DNA from: an uncultured Eubacteriales bacterium | GTDB lineage: Bacteria; Bacillota; Clostridia; Oscillospirales; Oscillospiraceae | NCBI GenBank assembly: GCA_900546415.1 | Contig: URCY01000061.1 | Span: forward strand, 1-10,514 | DNA: 10,514 nt | Reading direction: 5' to 3' | Shown: one piece after another, positions 1 to 5,709 of the stretch | How positions within the stretch are numbered: the first letter of the stretch is position 1 | Layout: the number at the start of each line of letters is the position of its first letter | Made by a program: the position numbers and the translations under genes | The notes under the pieces: model-generated | What the model was told of the DNA's origin: nothing | Database searches by the model: none | Seen by the model: the letters and a program-made list of their open reading frames with translations, nothing else

Positions 1-27
1 CAGGGGCGAGGAAATGGCACATTTCTG

Positions 28-55
28 TTTTTGCTATGCTTTTGCATAGCAAAAA
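28..55. repeat. A/T-flanked perfect inverted repeat
   Basis: A 12-bp perfect palindrome: TTTTTGCTATGC at 28-39, a four-T loop, and its complement at 44-55. It directly abuts the terminator hairpin at 56-80. By itself it lacks a T-run downstream of the stem on either strand, so I do not call it a terminator. Its A-run at 51-56 provides the T-tract of the neighbouring terminator on the minus strand. Confidence 0.6.
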
Positions 56-92
56 ATTCCGGCCATAGTTTGGCCGGAATCCCTCTTTTTTA
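50..92. terminator. Bidirectional Rho-independent terminator
   Basis: The stem is ATTCCGGCCA at 56-65 with TGGCCGGAAT at 71-80 (10 bp, 5-nt loop). On the plus strand it is followed by CCCTCTTTTTT (81-91). On the minus strand it is followed immediately by TTTTTT (56-51). It lies just past the stop of the minus-strand HTH gene, so it probably ends that transcript. It may also end a plus-strand gene lying left of the window. Confidence 0.85.
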
Positions 93-105
93 TGCTTTTT
101 GTGCG

Positions 106-345
106 TCAATAGCGCAGGAAGCGGCGCAGGCGCTCCTCGGCACGGCGCAGCGTCCGATTCACCGTAGAGCGGCAGACGCCGCGCTCCCGCGCGACCTCGG
201 CCTGCGTCTTTCCGAGAAAATAGACGTCCCGCAGGACGGCGCGCTGCTGCTCGGTCAGCTCGCGCTCGATCACGCGGCGCATCCGCGTCAGCTGCTGCTC
301 CTTCGGCAGCCGCTTGTCCGAAAAATCATAAAGTGTAGTTGTCAT
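106..345 (-). CDS. Sigma-70 region 4-like HTH protein
   Basis: A small DNA-binding protein of 79 aa from the preferred ATG at 345, or 86 aa from an ATG at 366. Its C-terminal two thirds (RELTEQQRAVLRDVYFLGKTQAEVARERGVCRSTVNRTLRRAEERLR, in pieces) have the spacing of a sigma-70 region 4 helix-turn-helix: an LTEQQR helix, TQAEVARERG as first HTH helix, and CRSTVNRTLRRA as recognition helix. There is no region 2, so it is not a complete sigma factor. It could be a transcription activator or a sigma-like accessory protein. The 345 start has AAGGGG about 11 nt upstream, and the 366 ATG has no clear ribosome site. With the 345 start the gene overlaps the end of the upstream 93-aa gene by 20 bases, which suggests translational coupling. 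No target gene can be named from the sequence. Confidence 0.7.
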   Translation of the reverse strand: MTTTLYDFSDKRLPKEQQLTRMRRVIERELTEQQRAVLRDVYFLGKTQAEVARERGVCRSTVNRTLRRAEERLRRFLRY

Positions 346-607
346 CCCGATAAAATCCCCTTTCATAGTAGTGCGCGGTCAGCTCTGCAAGCTTGCGGCA
401 CTGTGTGTAGATCGTCGAGAGCGCGGCGATCTGACTGCGCAGAGCCGCCCGCTCCTGTGCATCCGACGATTCCGCAAGCGTTCTGCGCAGCGCGCGCAGC
501 TGTGGTCTGAGCAGCGCCCCTGCCGCCAGGTATCCGGGCGCAAGCTCCGCCAGCTTCACTTTTTCGGCTGAGCCATTCTGCGTCGCAACAGGAAAGGGCT
601 TTTCCAA
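326..607 (-). CDS. Small helical protein of unknown function
   Basis: A 93-aa protein that I do not recognise as a named family. Residues 25-80 are rich in Ala, Leu, Arg and Glu with a heptad-like pattern (LRPQLRALRRTLAES, ERAALRSQIAALSTIY), so a helical hairpin or coiled coil is likely. It ends HYYERGFYRDDNYTL. It is the first gene of a two-gene operon with the sigma-region-4-like protein and overlaps it by 20 bases, so the two probably act together. The start is uncertain. The TTG at 607 lies 16 nt after a perfect AGGAGG (624-629), which is long. A TTG in another frame at 615 has ideal spacing but gives only a 19-codon peptide whose stop overlaps an in-frame GTG at 559 (GTGA). The protein may therefore start at 559 and have 77 residues. 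Confidence 0.55.
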   Translation of the reverse strand: MEKPFPVATQNGSAEKVKLAELAPGYLAAGALLRPQLRALRRTLAESSDAQERAALRSQIAALSTIYTQCRKLAELTAHYYERGFYRDDNYTL

Positions 608-748
608 ACGGTCAACCGGATCACCTCCTTTTGGTTCAGCTCATCCAAGCGAGGCATGTCCAGAATCGACCGTTTCAGGATATTTACATTGAGAATGTTA
701 ACTTTTTTGCCAATTTCTATTTCCAGTATTTTCCATTTCTACACGCTT

Positions 749-777
749 AGTGTACTACACGTTCCGTGGTTTGTCAA
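749..777 (-). promoter_or_regulatory. Promoter of the small HTH operon
   Basis: On the minus strand, a consensus TTGACA (772-777) is separated by 17 bp from TACACT (749-754). A leader of roughly 130 bases follows before the first start codon. The -10 overlaps an odd palindrome, GTGTACTACAC (750-760), and CTACACG is repeated at 739-745 and 755-761. Binding by the XRE-type regulator encoded divergently at 868 is a reasonable but untested idea. Confidence 0.75.
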
Positions 778-802
778 GTAGTTTTTTTCTTTCGTCCAAA
801 TG

Positions 803-832
803 TTACAAAAAATTACATACATCCTGTGATAA
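803..832 (+). promoter_or_regulatory. Weak candidate promoter for xre-tadA
   Basis: TTACAA (803-808) and TGATAA (827-832) are spaced by 18 bp. They lie about 35 bases upstream of the ATG at 868, in an AT-rich stretch. Both boxes are off consensus, so this is only the best candidate I can see on this strand. Confidence 0.35.
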
Positions 833-867
833 GGTTACAAAGGAGAACGAAACGGAGGCGGTTTTTT

Positions 868-1725
868 ATGTTGGGTGCGCGGATCGCGCTGCTGCGCCGG
901 GAATCCGGCTGGTCGCAGAAGGAGCTTGCGGGGCATCTGGAGATCAGTCCCAGCGCGGTAGGAATGTATGAGCAGGGGCGGCGCGAGCCGTCGAATGCGC
1001 TGCTGCTGAAAATGGCGCGGCTGTTCGGCGTCAGCGCGGATTTCCTGCTGACCGGCGCCTCGACGCCCGCCGACGCGCCGACGCTCCGGGCGCTCCTGCG
1101 CAGCACCGAGGGGCTGCTGACCTCCTCCGGCGGGCCCGTCGCGGCAGAGGATCGGGCGCTGCTGCTCTGCGCCCTGCTTGGGGACTTGACGCAAAGCAAA
1201 AAATCGTCTATCATAGACAGCAAGGGAGGTGCCGCCATGACAGACGAGGAATATATGCGACAGGCGATTGCGCTTGCCGGAGAGGCCGCCGACGAGGGAG
1301 AGGTCCCGGTCGGGTGCATCATCACGGATGGCGAACGGATCGTCGGGCGCGGCCGCAACCGCCGCGAAACGGGCAAATCGGCGCTCGCGCACGCCGAGCT
1401 GGAGGCCATTGCCGAGGCCTGCGCGACGCTGGGCGGCTGGCGGCTCTGGCGCTGCACGCTCTATGTTACGCTTGAGCCGTGCCCGATGTGCGCCGGGGCG
1501 ATCATCAACGCGCGCATTCCGCGTGTGGTCTACGGTGCGCCGGATCAGAAGGCCGGCTCCTGCGGAACGCTGGTGAATCTCTTCACCATGCCCTATAATC
1601 ACCATCCAGAGGTCACAGGCGGCGTTCTGGAGGACGAATGCCGCACGCTTTTGCAGGATTTTTTTCGCAGGCTGCGCGCCAATCCCGTTGTGAAGCAGTG
1701 GGATCGCAGCAGTGCCTCCAAATGA
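868..1725 (+). CDS. tadA: XRE HTH domain in frame with TadA tRNA deaminase
   Basis: A single open frame of 285 codons. Residues 4-62 form an XRE/Cro-type helix-turn-helix (WSQKELAGHLEISPSAVGMYEQGRREPS). Residues 63-123 are a helical and linker segment with no stop codon. Residues 124-285 are a complete TadA (162 aa, normal length for a stand-alone enzyme). TadA is a zinc enzyme converting A34 to inosine in tRNA-Arg(ACG). The metal and catalytic residues are present: HAE with H175 and E177, and PCPMC with C205 and C208. The start at 868 has GGAGG at 854-858, 9 nt upstream. The TadA ATG at 1237 has its own GGGAGG about 6 nt upstream, so two products are possible: a long fusion and a normal TadA. 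A plain separate regulator is impossible from this sequence because nothing terminates it before TadA. A sequencing error removing a stop cannot be excluded. The gene is transcribed divergently from the small HTH operon. Confidence 0.8.
   Translation: MLGARIALLRRESGWSQKELAGHLEISPSAVGMYEQGRREPSNALLLKMARLFGVSADFLLTGASTPADAPTLRALLRSTEGLLTSSGGPVAAEDRALLLCALLGDLTQSKKSSIIDSKGGAAMTDEEYMRQAIALAGEAADEGEVPVGCIITDGERIVGRGRNRRETGKSALAHAELEAIAEACATLGGWRLWRCTLYVTLEPCPMCAGAIINARIPRVVYGAPDQKAGSCGTLVNLFTMPYNHHPEVTGGVLEDECRTLLQDFFRRLRANPVVKQWDRSSASK
1237..1725 (+). CDS. tadA: TadA from internal start (likely separate product)
   Basis: This is the 162-residue tRNA-specific adenosine deaminase alone, starting MTDEEYMRQAIALAGEAADEG as typical TadA proteins do. 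The internal ATG at 1237 is preceded by AAGGGAGGTGCCGCC, a good ribosome binding site at suitable spacing. In this numbering the zinc ligands are H52, C82 and C85, and E54 is the proton-transfer glutamate. PVGC at 24-27 and the VYGAPDQKAGSCGT segment are family hallmarks. The tRNA-editing function is essential in most bacteria. I therefore expect this product to be made whether or not the longer XRE-TadA fusion is also translated. Confidence 0.75.
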   Translation: MTDEEYMRQAIALAGEAADEGEVPVGCIITDGERIVGRGRNRRETGKSALAHAELEAIAEACATLGGWRLWRCTLYVTLEPCPMCAGAIINARIPRVVYGAPDQKAGSCGTLVNLFTMPYNHHPEVTGGVLEDECRTLLQDFFRRLRANPVVKQWDRSSASK

Positions 1726-1728
1726 CGC

Positions 1729-1782
1729 AGACAGGCCGCGCCGCACACCGAAGCTCTCTTCGATGTGCGGCGCGGCCTGTCT
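1729..1782 (+). terminator. Long GC-rich hairpin after tadA
   Basis: A 19-bp perfect inverted repeat pairs 1729-1747 (ending GCCGCGCCGCACA) with 1764-1782. A further CGAAG/CTTCG pair sits inside the loop. It begins 3 bases after the tadA stop and is the only strong structure there, so it probably ends that transcript. There is no clean T-run after it, so termination may be only partial or the hairpin may mainly stabilise the 3' end. Confidence 0.55.
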
Positions 1783-1830
1783 GTTCTGTCCGGACTTCCT
1801 TGCTCATCGGCCTCTCCGGGGGTCATGCCA

Positions 1831-1863
1831 TAAAATGTGCGCCGGGGCCTTCCCCGGCGCACA
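1831..1863 (-). terminator. Rho-independent terminator of nucleoside importer operon
   Basis: Read on the minus strand, the stem TGTGCGCCGGGG (RNA from 1863-1852) pairs with CCCCGGCGCACA (1847-1836) across a 4-nt loop, followed by TTTTA. It lies 8 bases past the stop of the last permease gene and fits the end of the importer operon. Confidence 0.8.
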
Positions 1864-1871
1864 AGGTCGAT

Positions 1872-2873
1872 TTAGCGTTGCCCCTTATCGTAGGGGATAC
1901 CCTCTGCCTTCGGAGCGTGAGAGCTCTTGGAGGTGAAGACCAGAACGATGATCGTCACGATGTAGGGCAGCAGGTTGTAAACGTTGGACGGTCTGCCAAG
2001 GCTGGAGAACTTCGGCAGGAAGGGCAGAAGCGTGAAGCTCGTGCCCAGGATCCGGAACAGGGCGAAGAAGAACGCGCTGAACAGGATACGGAAGGGTTTC
2101 CAGTTGCCGAAGATCATAACGGCGATGGCAAGGAAGCCGTAGCCGCCGACGTCGCCCTCGAAGGAGGAGCCAGCCGCAAGGACATAAGCCATGCCGCCGA
2201 CGCCGCCGAGGAAGCCGGAGATCATAACGCCGGAATAACGCATCTTGTAGACGTTGATGCCGACGGAGTCAGCCGCCTGCGGATGCTCGCCGCAAGCGCG
2301 CAGACGCAGACCGAAGCGGGTGTGATAGAGCACGAACCACGCAGCAATGAAAAGGATGACGGCGATGGGAACGGTGATGTAGAACTTCTTGAACAGAGCC
2401 GGCCAGAAGTCAGCCTTGACGCTGCCGGGAATGTTGAAGTTTTTGTAGTTGAGGGCGGTCCACTTCGGGATGGAGATGCCGGTCAGGCCCTGACCCTGAA
2501 CAGCCCACGCGACCACGACGCAGAACGCCGGCGCAAAGATGTTCAGCGCGGTGCCGCCGATGGTCTGGTCAGCCTTCAGGTTGATGGCCGCAAATGCCAG
2601 CAGCAGCGAGAAGAGGATGCCGGATGCACCGGCGACGAGGATCGCGATGAGAAGGCCCATCTGGCTCTTGCCCACTGTTTCGCCCCAGCCGGCCGTGTTC
2701 ATGGCACGCAGCACAAGACAGCCGCAGAGAGCGCCGATGATCATGATGCCGTCCATGGCAATGTTGATGATGCCGGAGCGCTCGGAGTACATTGCACCCA
2801 ATGCCACGAGCAGCAGCGGGATGGCAAACGAGATCGTCTGGTTGAGAATACTGGCCAATGCTACTTCAGACAT
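1872..2873 (-). CDS. nupQ: BMP-family nucleoside ABC transporter permease 2
   Basis: A 333-aa integral membrane protein of the branched-chain/ribose-type permease family (BPD_transp_2), matching the second permease of Bacillus NupNOPQ-type nucleoside importers (YufQ, about 320 aa). The stretch ERSGIINIAMDG near residues 31-42 is the characteristic conserved N-terminal segment of this subfamily. Many hydrophobic segments follow (for example TISFAIPLLLVALGAM, IAVILFIAAWFVLYH and YIVTIIVLVFT). With permease 1 it forms the membrane channel energised by the double-NBD ATPase encoded upstream. Its ATG follows the TAA of permease 1 with no gap, and the ribosome site AAGGAGGTG lies inside the end of the upstream gene, so translation is tightly linked. 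A terminator follows, making it the last gene. The substrate is inferred from family and from the neighbouring salvage genes; the symbol is by homology. Confidence 0.88.
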   Translation of the reverse strand: MSEVALASILNQTISFAIPLLLVALGAMYSERSGIINIAMDGIMIIGALCGCLVLRAMNTAGWGETVGKSQMGLLIAILVAGASGILFSLLLAFAAINLKADQTIGGTALNIFAPAFCVVVAWAVQGQGLTGISIPKWTALNYKNFNIPGSVKADFWPALFKKFYITVPIAVILFIAAWFVLYHTRFGLRLRACGEHPQAADSVGINVYKMRYSGVMISGFLGGVGGMAYVLAAGSSFEGDVGGYGFLAIAVMIFGNWKPFRILFSAFFFALFRILGTSFTLLPFLPKFSSLGRPSNVYNLLPYIVTIIVLVFTSKSSHAPKAEGIPYDKGQR

Positions 2874-3944
2874 TTATGCCACCTCCTTCTTTTTTCCGTT
2901 GAAGACGGACGAAAGCTTGATGCGGAGCAGGAGGCTGAACGCGGCCAGATAGATGATAACGGCCGTAACGATGTCCGTAGCCTCGGTTGCGTAGCCCTGA
3001 GACTGCATGGCGATGCCGCCGAGCTTCAGGTAGCTGATGAAGATCGCGCTGAAGATGCAGCCGATCGGATGCGAGTTGGCAAGCAGGGCGACGGAGATGC
3101 CGTCGAAGCCCATGCTCAGGATGGTCTGCTCGGTGGTGTACTGAACGCCGCCTGCGAGGTAGCACAGGCCGCCGCCGAGACCGGCGAGAGCGCCCGCGAT
3201 GACAACGGAGAGCACGATGTTGCGCTTCGCGTTGATACCGGCATAGATCGCGCCGTCGCGGTTCAGACCGCAGGCACGCAGCTCATAGCCGAAGGTCGTC
3301 TTGCTCATCACGAACCAGACGATCACGGCGATGATGGCCGCAATGAAGATGCCGATGTTCAGGTAAACATACAGCTTGTCGAGGCCGAGACGCGGCATGA
3401 TGGCCGAGGGGTTGCCGGCATCGAGTGCGAGGGAACGGGCGCCGTCGCTGGCAAGCATCTTCTTGACGCTCAGAACGAGCAGGTTCGCGCAGTTCATGCC
3501 GATCCAGTTCATCATGATGGAGGTGATGACCTCGTTGACGTTGAACAACGCCTTGAACAGGCCGGGGAAGAAGCCCCAGATTGCGCCGCCGACGATGGAC
3601 ATCAGCACGCAGACATACCACGGGGCCTTGATAACGAGTGCGAAGAACAGGGCGGCCATGGCACCGATGGTGTACTGGCCGGGAGCGCCGATGTTAAACA
3701 GGCCAACCTTGAAGGCGATTGCCACGGAAAGGCCGGTCATGATCAGCGGAGTCGAACGGTAGAGCACGTTGCCGAAGTCGGTAATGCCGTTGGAAAGCAT
3801 GTTCCACATACCGGCGGGAGCATTTTTCGCGTTCAGCAGCAGAAGAAGAATGAAGCCGAACAGCAGGCCGATGACGATGGAGAGCAGGGACGCAACGATG
3901 CTGATAAACGCCTGATTCTCACCGAGTCGTTTTTTCTGGGTCAT
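2874..3944 (-). CDS. nupP: BMP-family nucleoside ABC transporter permease 1
   Basis: A 356-aa membrane protein corresponding to the first permease of the NupNOPQ/YufP type (about 350 aa). It has a long N-terminal hydrophobic helix (residues 15-38) and the family hallmark FKVGLFNIGAPGQYTIGA (residues 78-95), the equivalent of the segment seen near the N terminus of permease 2. Further membrane segments include IGIFIAAIIAVIVWFVM and IVLSVVIAGALAGLGGG. It pairs with permease 2 to form the translocation pathway. Its ATG overlaps the ATPase stop codon (ATGA at 3941-3944), and its own stop directly precedes the permease 2 start, so the three genes form one coupled translation unit. Nothing looks truncated or frameshifted. 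The nucleoside substrate is inferred from the family. Confidence 0.88.
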   Translation of the reverse strand: MTQKKRLGENQAFISIVASLLSIVIGLLFGFILLLLLNAKNAPAGMWNMLSNGITDFGNVLYRSTPLIMTGLSVAIAFKVGLFNIGAPGQYTIGAMAALFFALVIKAPWYVCVLMSIVGGAIWGFFPGLFKALFNVNEVITSIMMNWIGMNCANLLVLSVKKMLASDGARSLALDAGNPSAIMPRLGLDKLYVYLNIGIFIAAIIAVIVWFVMSKTTFGYELRACGLNRDGAIYAGINAKRNIVLSVVIAGALAGLGGGLCYLAGGVQYTTEQTILSMGFDGISVALLANSHPIGCIFSAIFISYLKLGGIAMQSQGYATEATDIVTAVIIYLAAFSLLLRIKLSSVFNGKKKEVA

Positions 3945-5512
3945 GACTGCACCTCCATTCTCTTTGCGCCGGCCATGTACAGGCCAAGCTCCTCGACCGT
4001 CGTCGTCTTCGGGTCGAATTCGCCGACGATCTCGCCTTCATACATGACCAAAATCCGGTCGGAGAGGTTCATGACCTCATCCAGCTCGAGGGAAACGAGC
4101 AGGACGCCCTTGCCGGCGTCGCGCTCGGCGACGATCTGCTTGTGGATATACTCGATCGCGCCGACGTCCAGACCACGGGTCGGCTGAACCGCAATCAGCA
4201 GTTCCGGGTCTTTGTCGATCTCGCGGGCGACGATGGCCTTCTGCTGGTTGCCGCCGGACATCGAACGGGCGATCGTGATCGAGCCTTGGCCGGAGCGGAC
4301 GTCATACTGCTCGATCAGGCGGTCGGAATACTCGCGCACCTTATCGAAGCGGATGATGCCGTGTTTCTGGAACTCCGGCTGCCAATAACGCTGCAAAACC
4401 ATGTTCTGCTCCAGCGTATAGTCCAGGATCAGGCCGTGCTTATGACGGTCCTCGGGGATATGGCTCATGCCGTCCTCGGAGCGCTGGCGGATGCTCGCCT
4501 TGGTAATGTCATGCCCATTGAGCGTGAGCTTGCCGGAGGACATTTTGTCAAGACCGGTCAGCGCATAAACGAACTGGGTCTGGCCGTTGCCCTCGATACC
4601 GGCAAGGCAGACGATCTCGCCGCGGCGAACCTTAAAGGAGACGTCGGAGACGTCGTTTTTCTTATGAACCTTGGACGGAACCGTGACGTGTTCCACGTCC
4701 AGAACGACCTCGCCGGGGGTCATGTCCTTCTTGTCGACCTTGAAGTTGACGTTTCTGCCGACCATCAGGCGGGACATTTCCTCAACGGAGGTGTCGGCAA
4801 CGTTGACCGTGCCCATGTACTTGCCCTTACGCAGAACCGTGCAGCGGTCGGCAACGGCCTTGATCTCGGCAAGCTTGTGCGTGATGAAGAGGATCGACTT
4901 GCCCTCGTTCGCGAAGCCGCGCATGATCTGCATCAGCTCGTCGATCTCCTGCGGGGTCAGGACGGCCGTCGGCTCATCGAAGATGAGGATCTCGTTATCG
5001 CGGTAGAGCATCTTCAGGATCTCGACGCGCTGCTGCATACCGACGGAAATATCGGAAACGATCGCATCCGGCTCAATGCGAAGGCCGTACTTCTCGGACA
5101 GCTCCATGACCTTCTGACGCGCGACCTTTTTCTGAAGGACGCCCATCTTCGTCGTCTCAACGCCGAGGATGATGTTGTCGATTACGGAGAAGCACTCGAC
5201 CAGCTTGAAGTGCTGGTGAACCATGCCGATGTGAAGCGCCGTCGCGTCGTTCGGGTTGCGGATCTGTACCTCAACGCCATCCTTTTTAATAATGCCTTCC
5301 TCGGGCTGGTACAGGCCGAACAGGACACTCATCAGTGTCGACTTACCTGCACCGTTCTCGCCAAGCAAGGCATGGATTTCGCCGCGCCGGAGCTGAAGGG
5401 TGATGTTGTCATTCGCAATGATGCCGGGGAAACGCTTCGTTATATTCAGCATCTCAATGACGTAATCATTTTCAGATTTCGGAGCGGTCTTTGCAATTTC
5501 GTCCATGCTCAT
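3941..5512 (-). CDS. nupO: Nucleoside importer ATPase, two NBDs
   Basis: A 523-aa cytoplasmic ATPase with two fused nucleotide-binding domains, like NupO/YufO and sugar-type ATPases such as RbsA. NBD1 is canonical: Walker A GENGAGKST (51-59), Q-loop near Q100, signature ISVGMQQR (155-162), Walker B ILIFDEPT (175-182) and H-loop THK (211-213). NBD2 is degenerate: GIEGNGQTQ replaces Walker A (305-313), the signature SMSGGNQQK is intact (417-425), AVQPTRGLD has Gln where Glu is expected (441-449), and the H-loop histidine is missing (VSLELDE). This asymmetry is normal for the family, leaving one fully competent site. The start at 5512 is set by AAAGGAG 8 nt upstream. A separate promoter lies upstream, and the 3' end overlaps the permease 1 start. 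The ATPase energises uptake of nucleosides delivered by the lipoprotein. Confidence 0.92.
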   Translation of the reverse strand: MSMDEIAKTAPKSENDYVIEMLNITKRFPGIIANDNITLQLRRGEIHALLGENGAGKSTLMSVLFGLYQPEEGIIKKDGVEVQIRNPNDATALHIGMVHQHFKLVECFSVIDNIILGVETTKMGVLQKKVARQKVMELSEKYGLRIEPDAIVSDISVGMQQRVEILKMLYRDNEILIFDEPTAVLTPQEIDELMQIMRGFANEGKSILFITHKLAEIKAVADRCTVLRKGKYMGTVNVADTSVEEMSRLMVGRNVNFKVDKKDMTPGEVVLDVEHVTVPSKVHKKNDVSDVSFKVRRGEIVCLAGIEGNGQTQFVYALTGLDKMSSGKLTLNGHDITKASIRQRSEDGMSHIPEDRHKHGLILDYTLEQNMVLQRYWQPEFQKHGIIRFDKVREYSDRLIEQYDVRSGQGSITIARSMSGGNQQKAIVAREIDKDPELLIAVQPTRGLDVGAIEYIHKQIVAERDAGKGVLLVSLELDEVMNLSDRILVMYEGEIVGEFDPKTTTVEELGLYMAGAKRMEVQS

Positions 5513-5556
5513 TCAATACACTCCTTTACTTTCGGTATGTGCATGTTGCCGTATCT

Positions 5557-5586
5557 ATTGTAACACACAGCCGACGCAAATTGCAA
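5557..5586 (-). promoter_or_regulatory. Promoter for nupO-nupP-nupQ
   Basis: On the minus strand, TTGCAA (5581-5586) is followed after 18 bp by TACAAT (5557-5562), about 45 bases upstream of the ATPase start. The bases before the -10, TGTGTGT, recur before the -10 of the lipoprotein gene promoter. It lies downstream of the terminator at 5662-5694, so the ATPase and permeases can be transcribed independently of the lipoprotein. Confidence 0.7.
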
Positions 5587-5628
5587 GGAAAATGTGTAAC
5601 TTCCTCTAATTTTTTGGTGAAAAGAATT

Positions 5629-5660
5629 TGTCGGAAGCCAACCGCAGCCGGCCTCCGACA
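5629..5660 (-). repeat. Second hairpin in lipoprotein-ATPase gap
   Basis: TGTCGGAAGCC (5629-5639) pairs with GGCCTCCGACA (5650-5660), giving an 11-bp stem with one G-U pair. On the minus strand it follows the main terminator and is itself followed by AAATTCTTTT. It may be a backup terminator or a 3'-end stabilising structure. Confidence 0.5.
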
Positions 5661-5661
5661 G

Positions 5662-5694
5662 AAAAAGAGAGAGGCGCCCTTCGGCGCCCCTCTC
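5662..5694 (-). terminator. Intra-operon terminator after lipoprotein gene
   Basis: On the minus strand, GAGAGGGGCGCC (5694-5683) pairs with GGCGCCTCTCTC (5678-5667) around a 4-nt loop. The stem is 12 bp with one G-U pair and is followed by TTTTT (5666-5662). This is a textbook intrinsic terminator 15 bases after the lipoprotein stop codon. It would separate abundant lipoprotein mRNA from lower levels of transporter mRNA. Confidence 0.88.
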
Positions 5695-5709
5695 GGGTTC
5701 GATTTGCAA

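Noticed and set aside
766..867. Extending the XRE-TadA protein to an ATG at 766
   Set aside because: There is no ribosome site there, the added residues are not XRE-like, and it would overlap the divergent promoter; the ATG at 868 has GGAGG at good spacing and begins exactly at the domain.
1638..4187. An 849-codon plus-strand open frame opposite the permease genes
   Set aside because: It has no ribosome site, its product is a low-complexity Asp/Glu/His/Gln-rich sequence typical of the antisense of high-GC membrane genes, and the opposite strand encodes two clear family members in coupled frames.
3941..4700. Damaged second ATPase domain as evidence of gene decay
   Set aside because: The altered Walker A, Gln in Walker B and missing H-loop histidine are the normal asymmetric arrangement in NupO/YufO-type ATPases.
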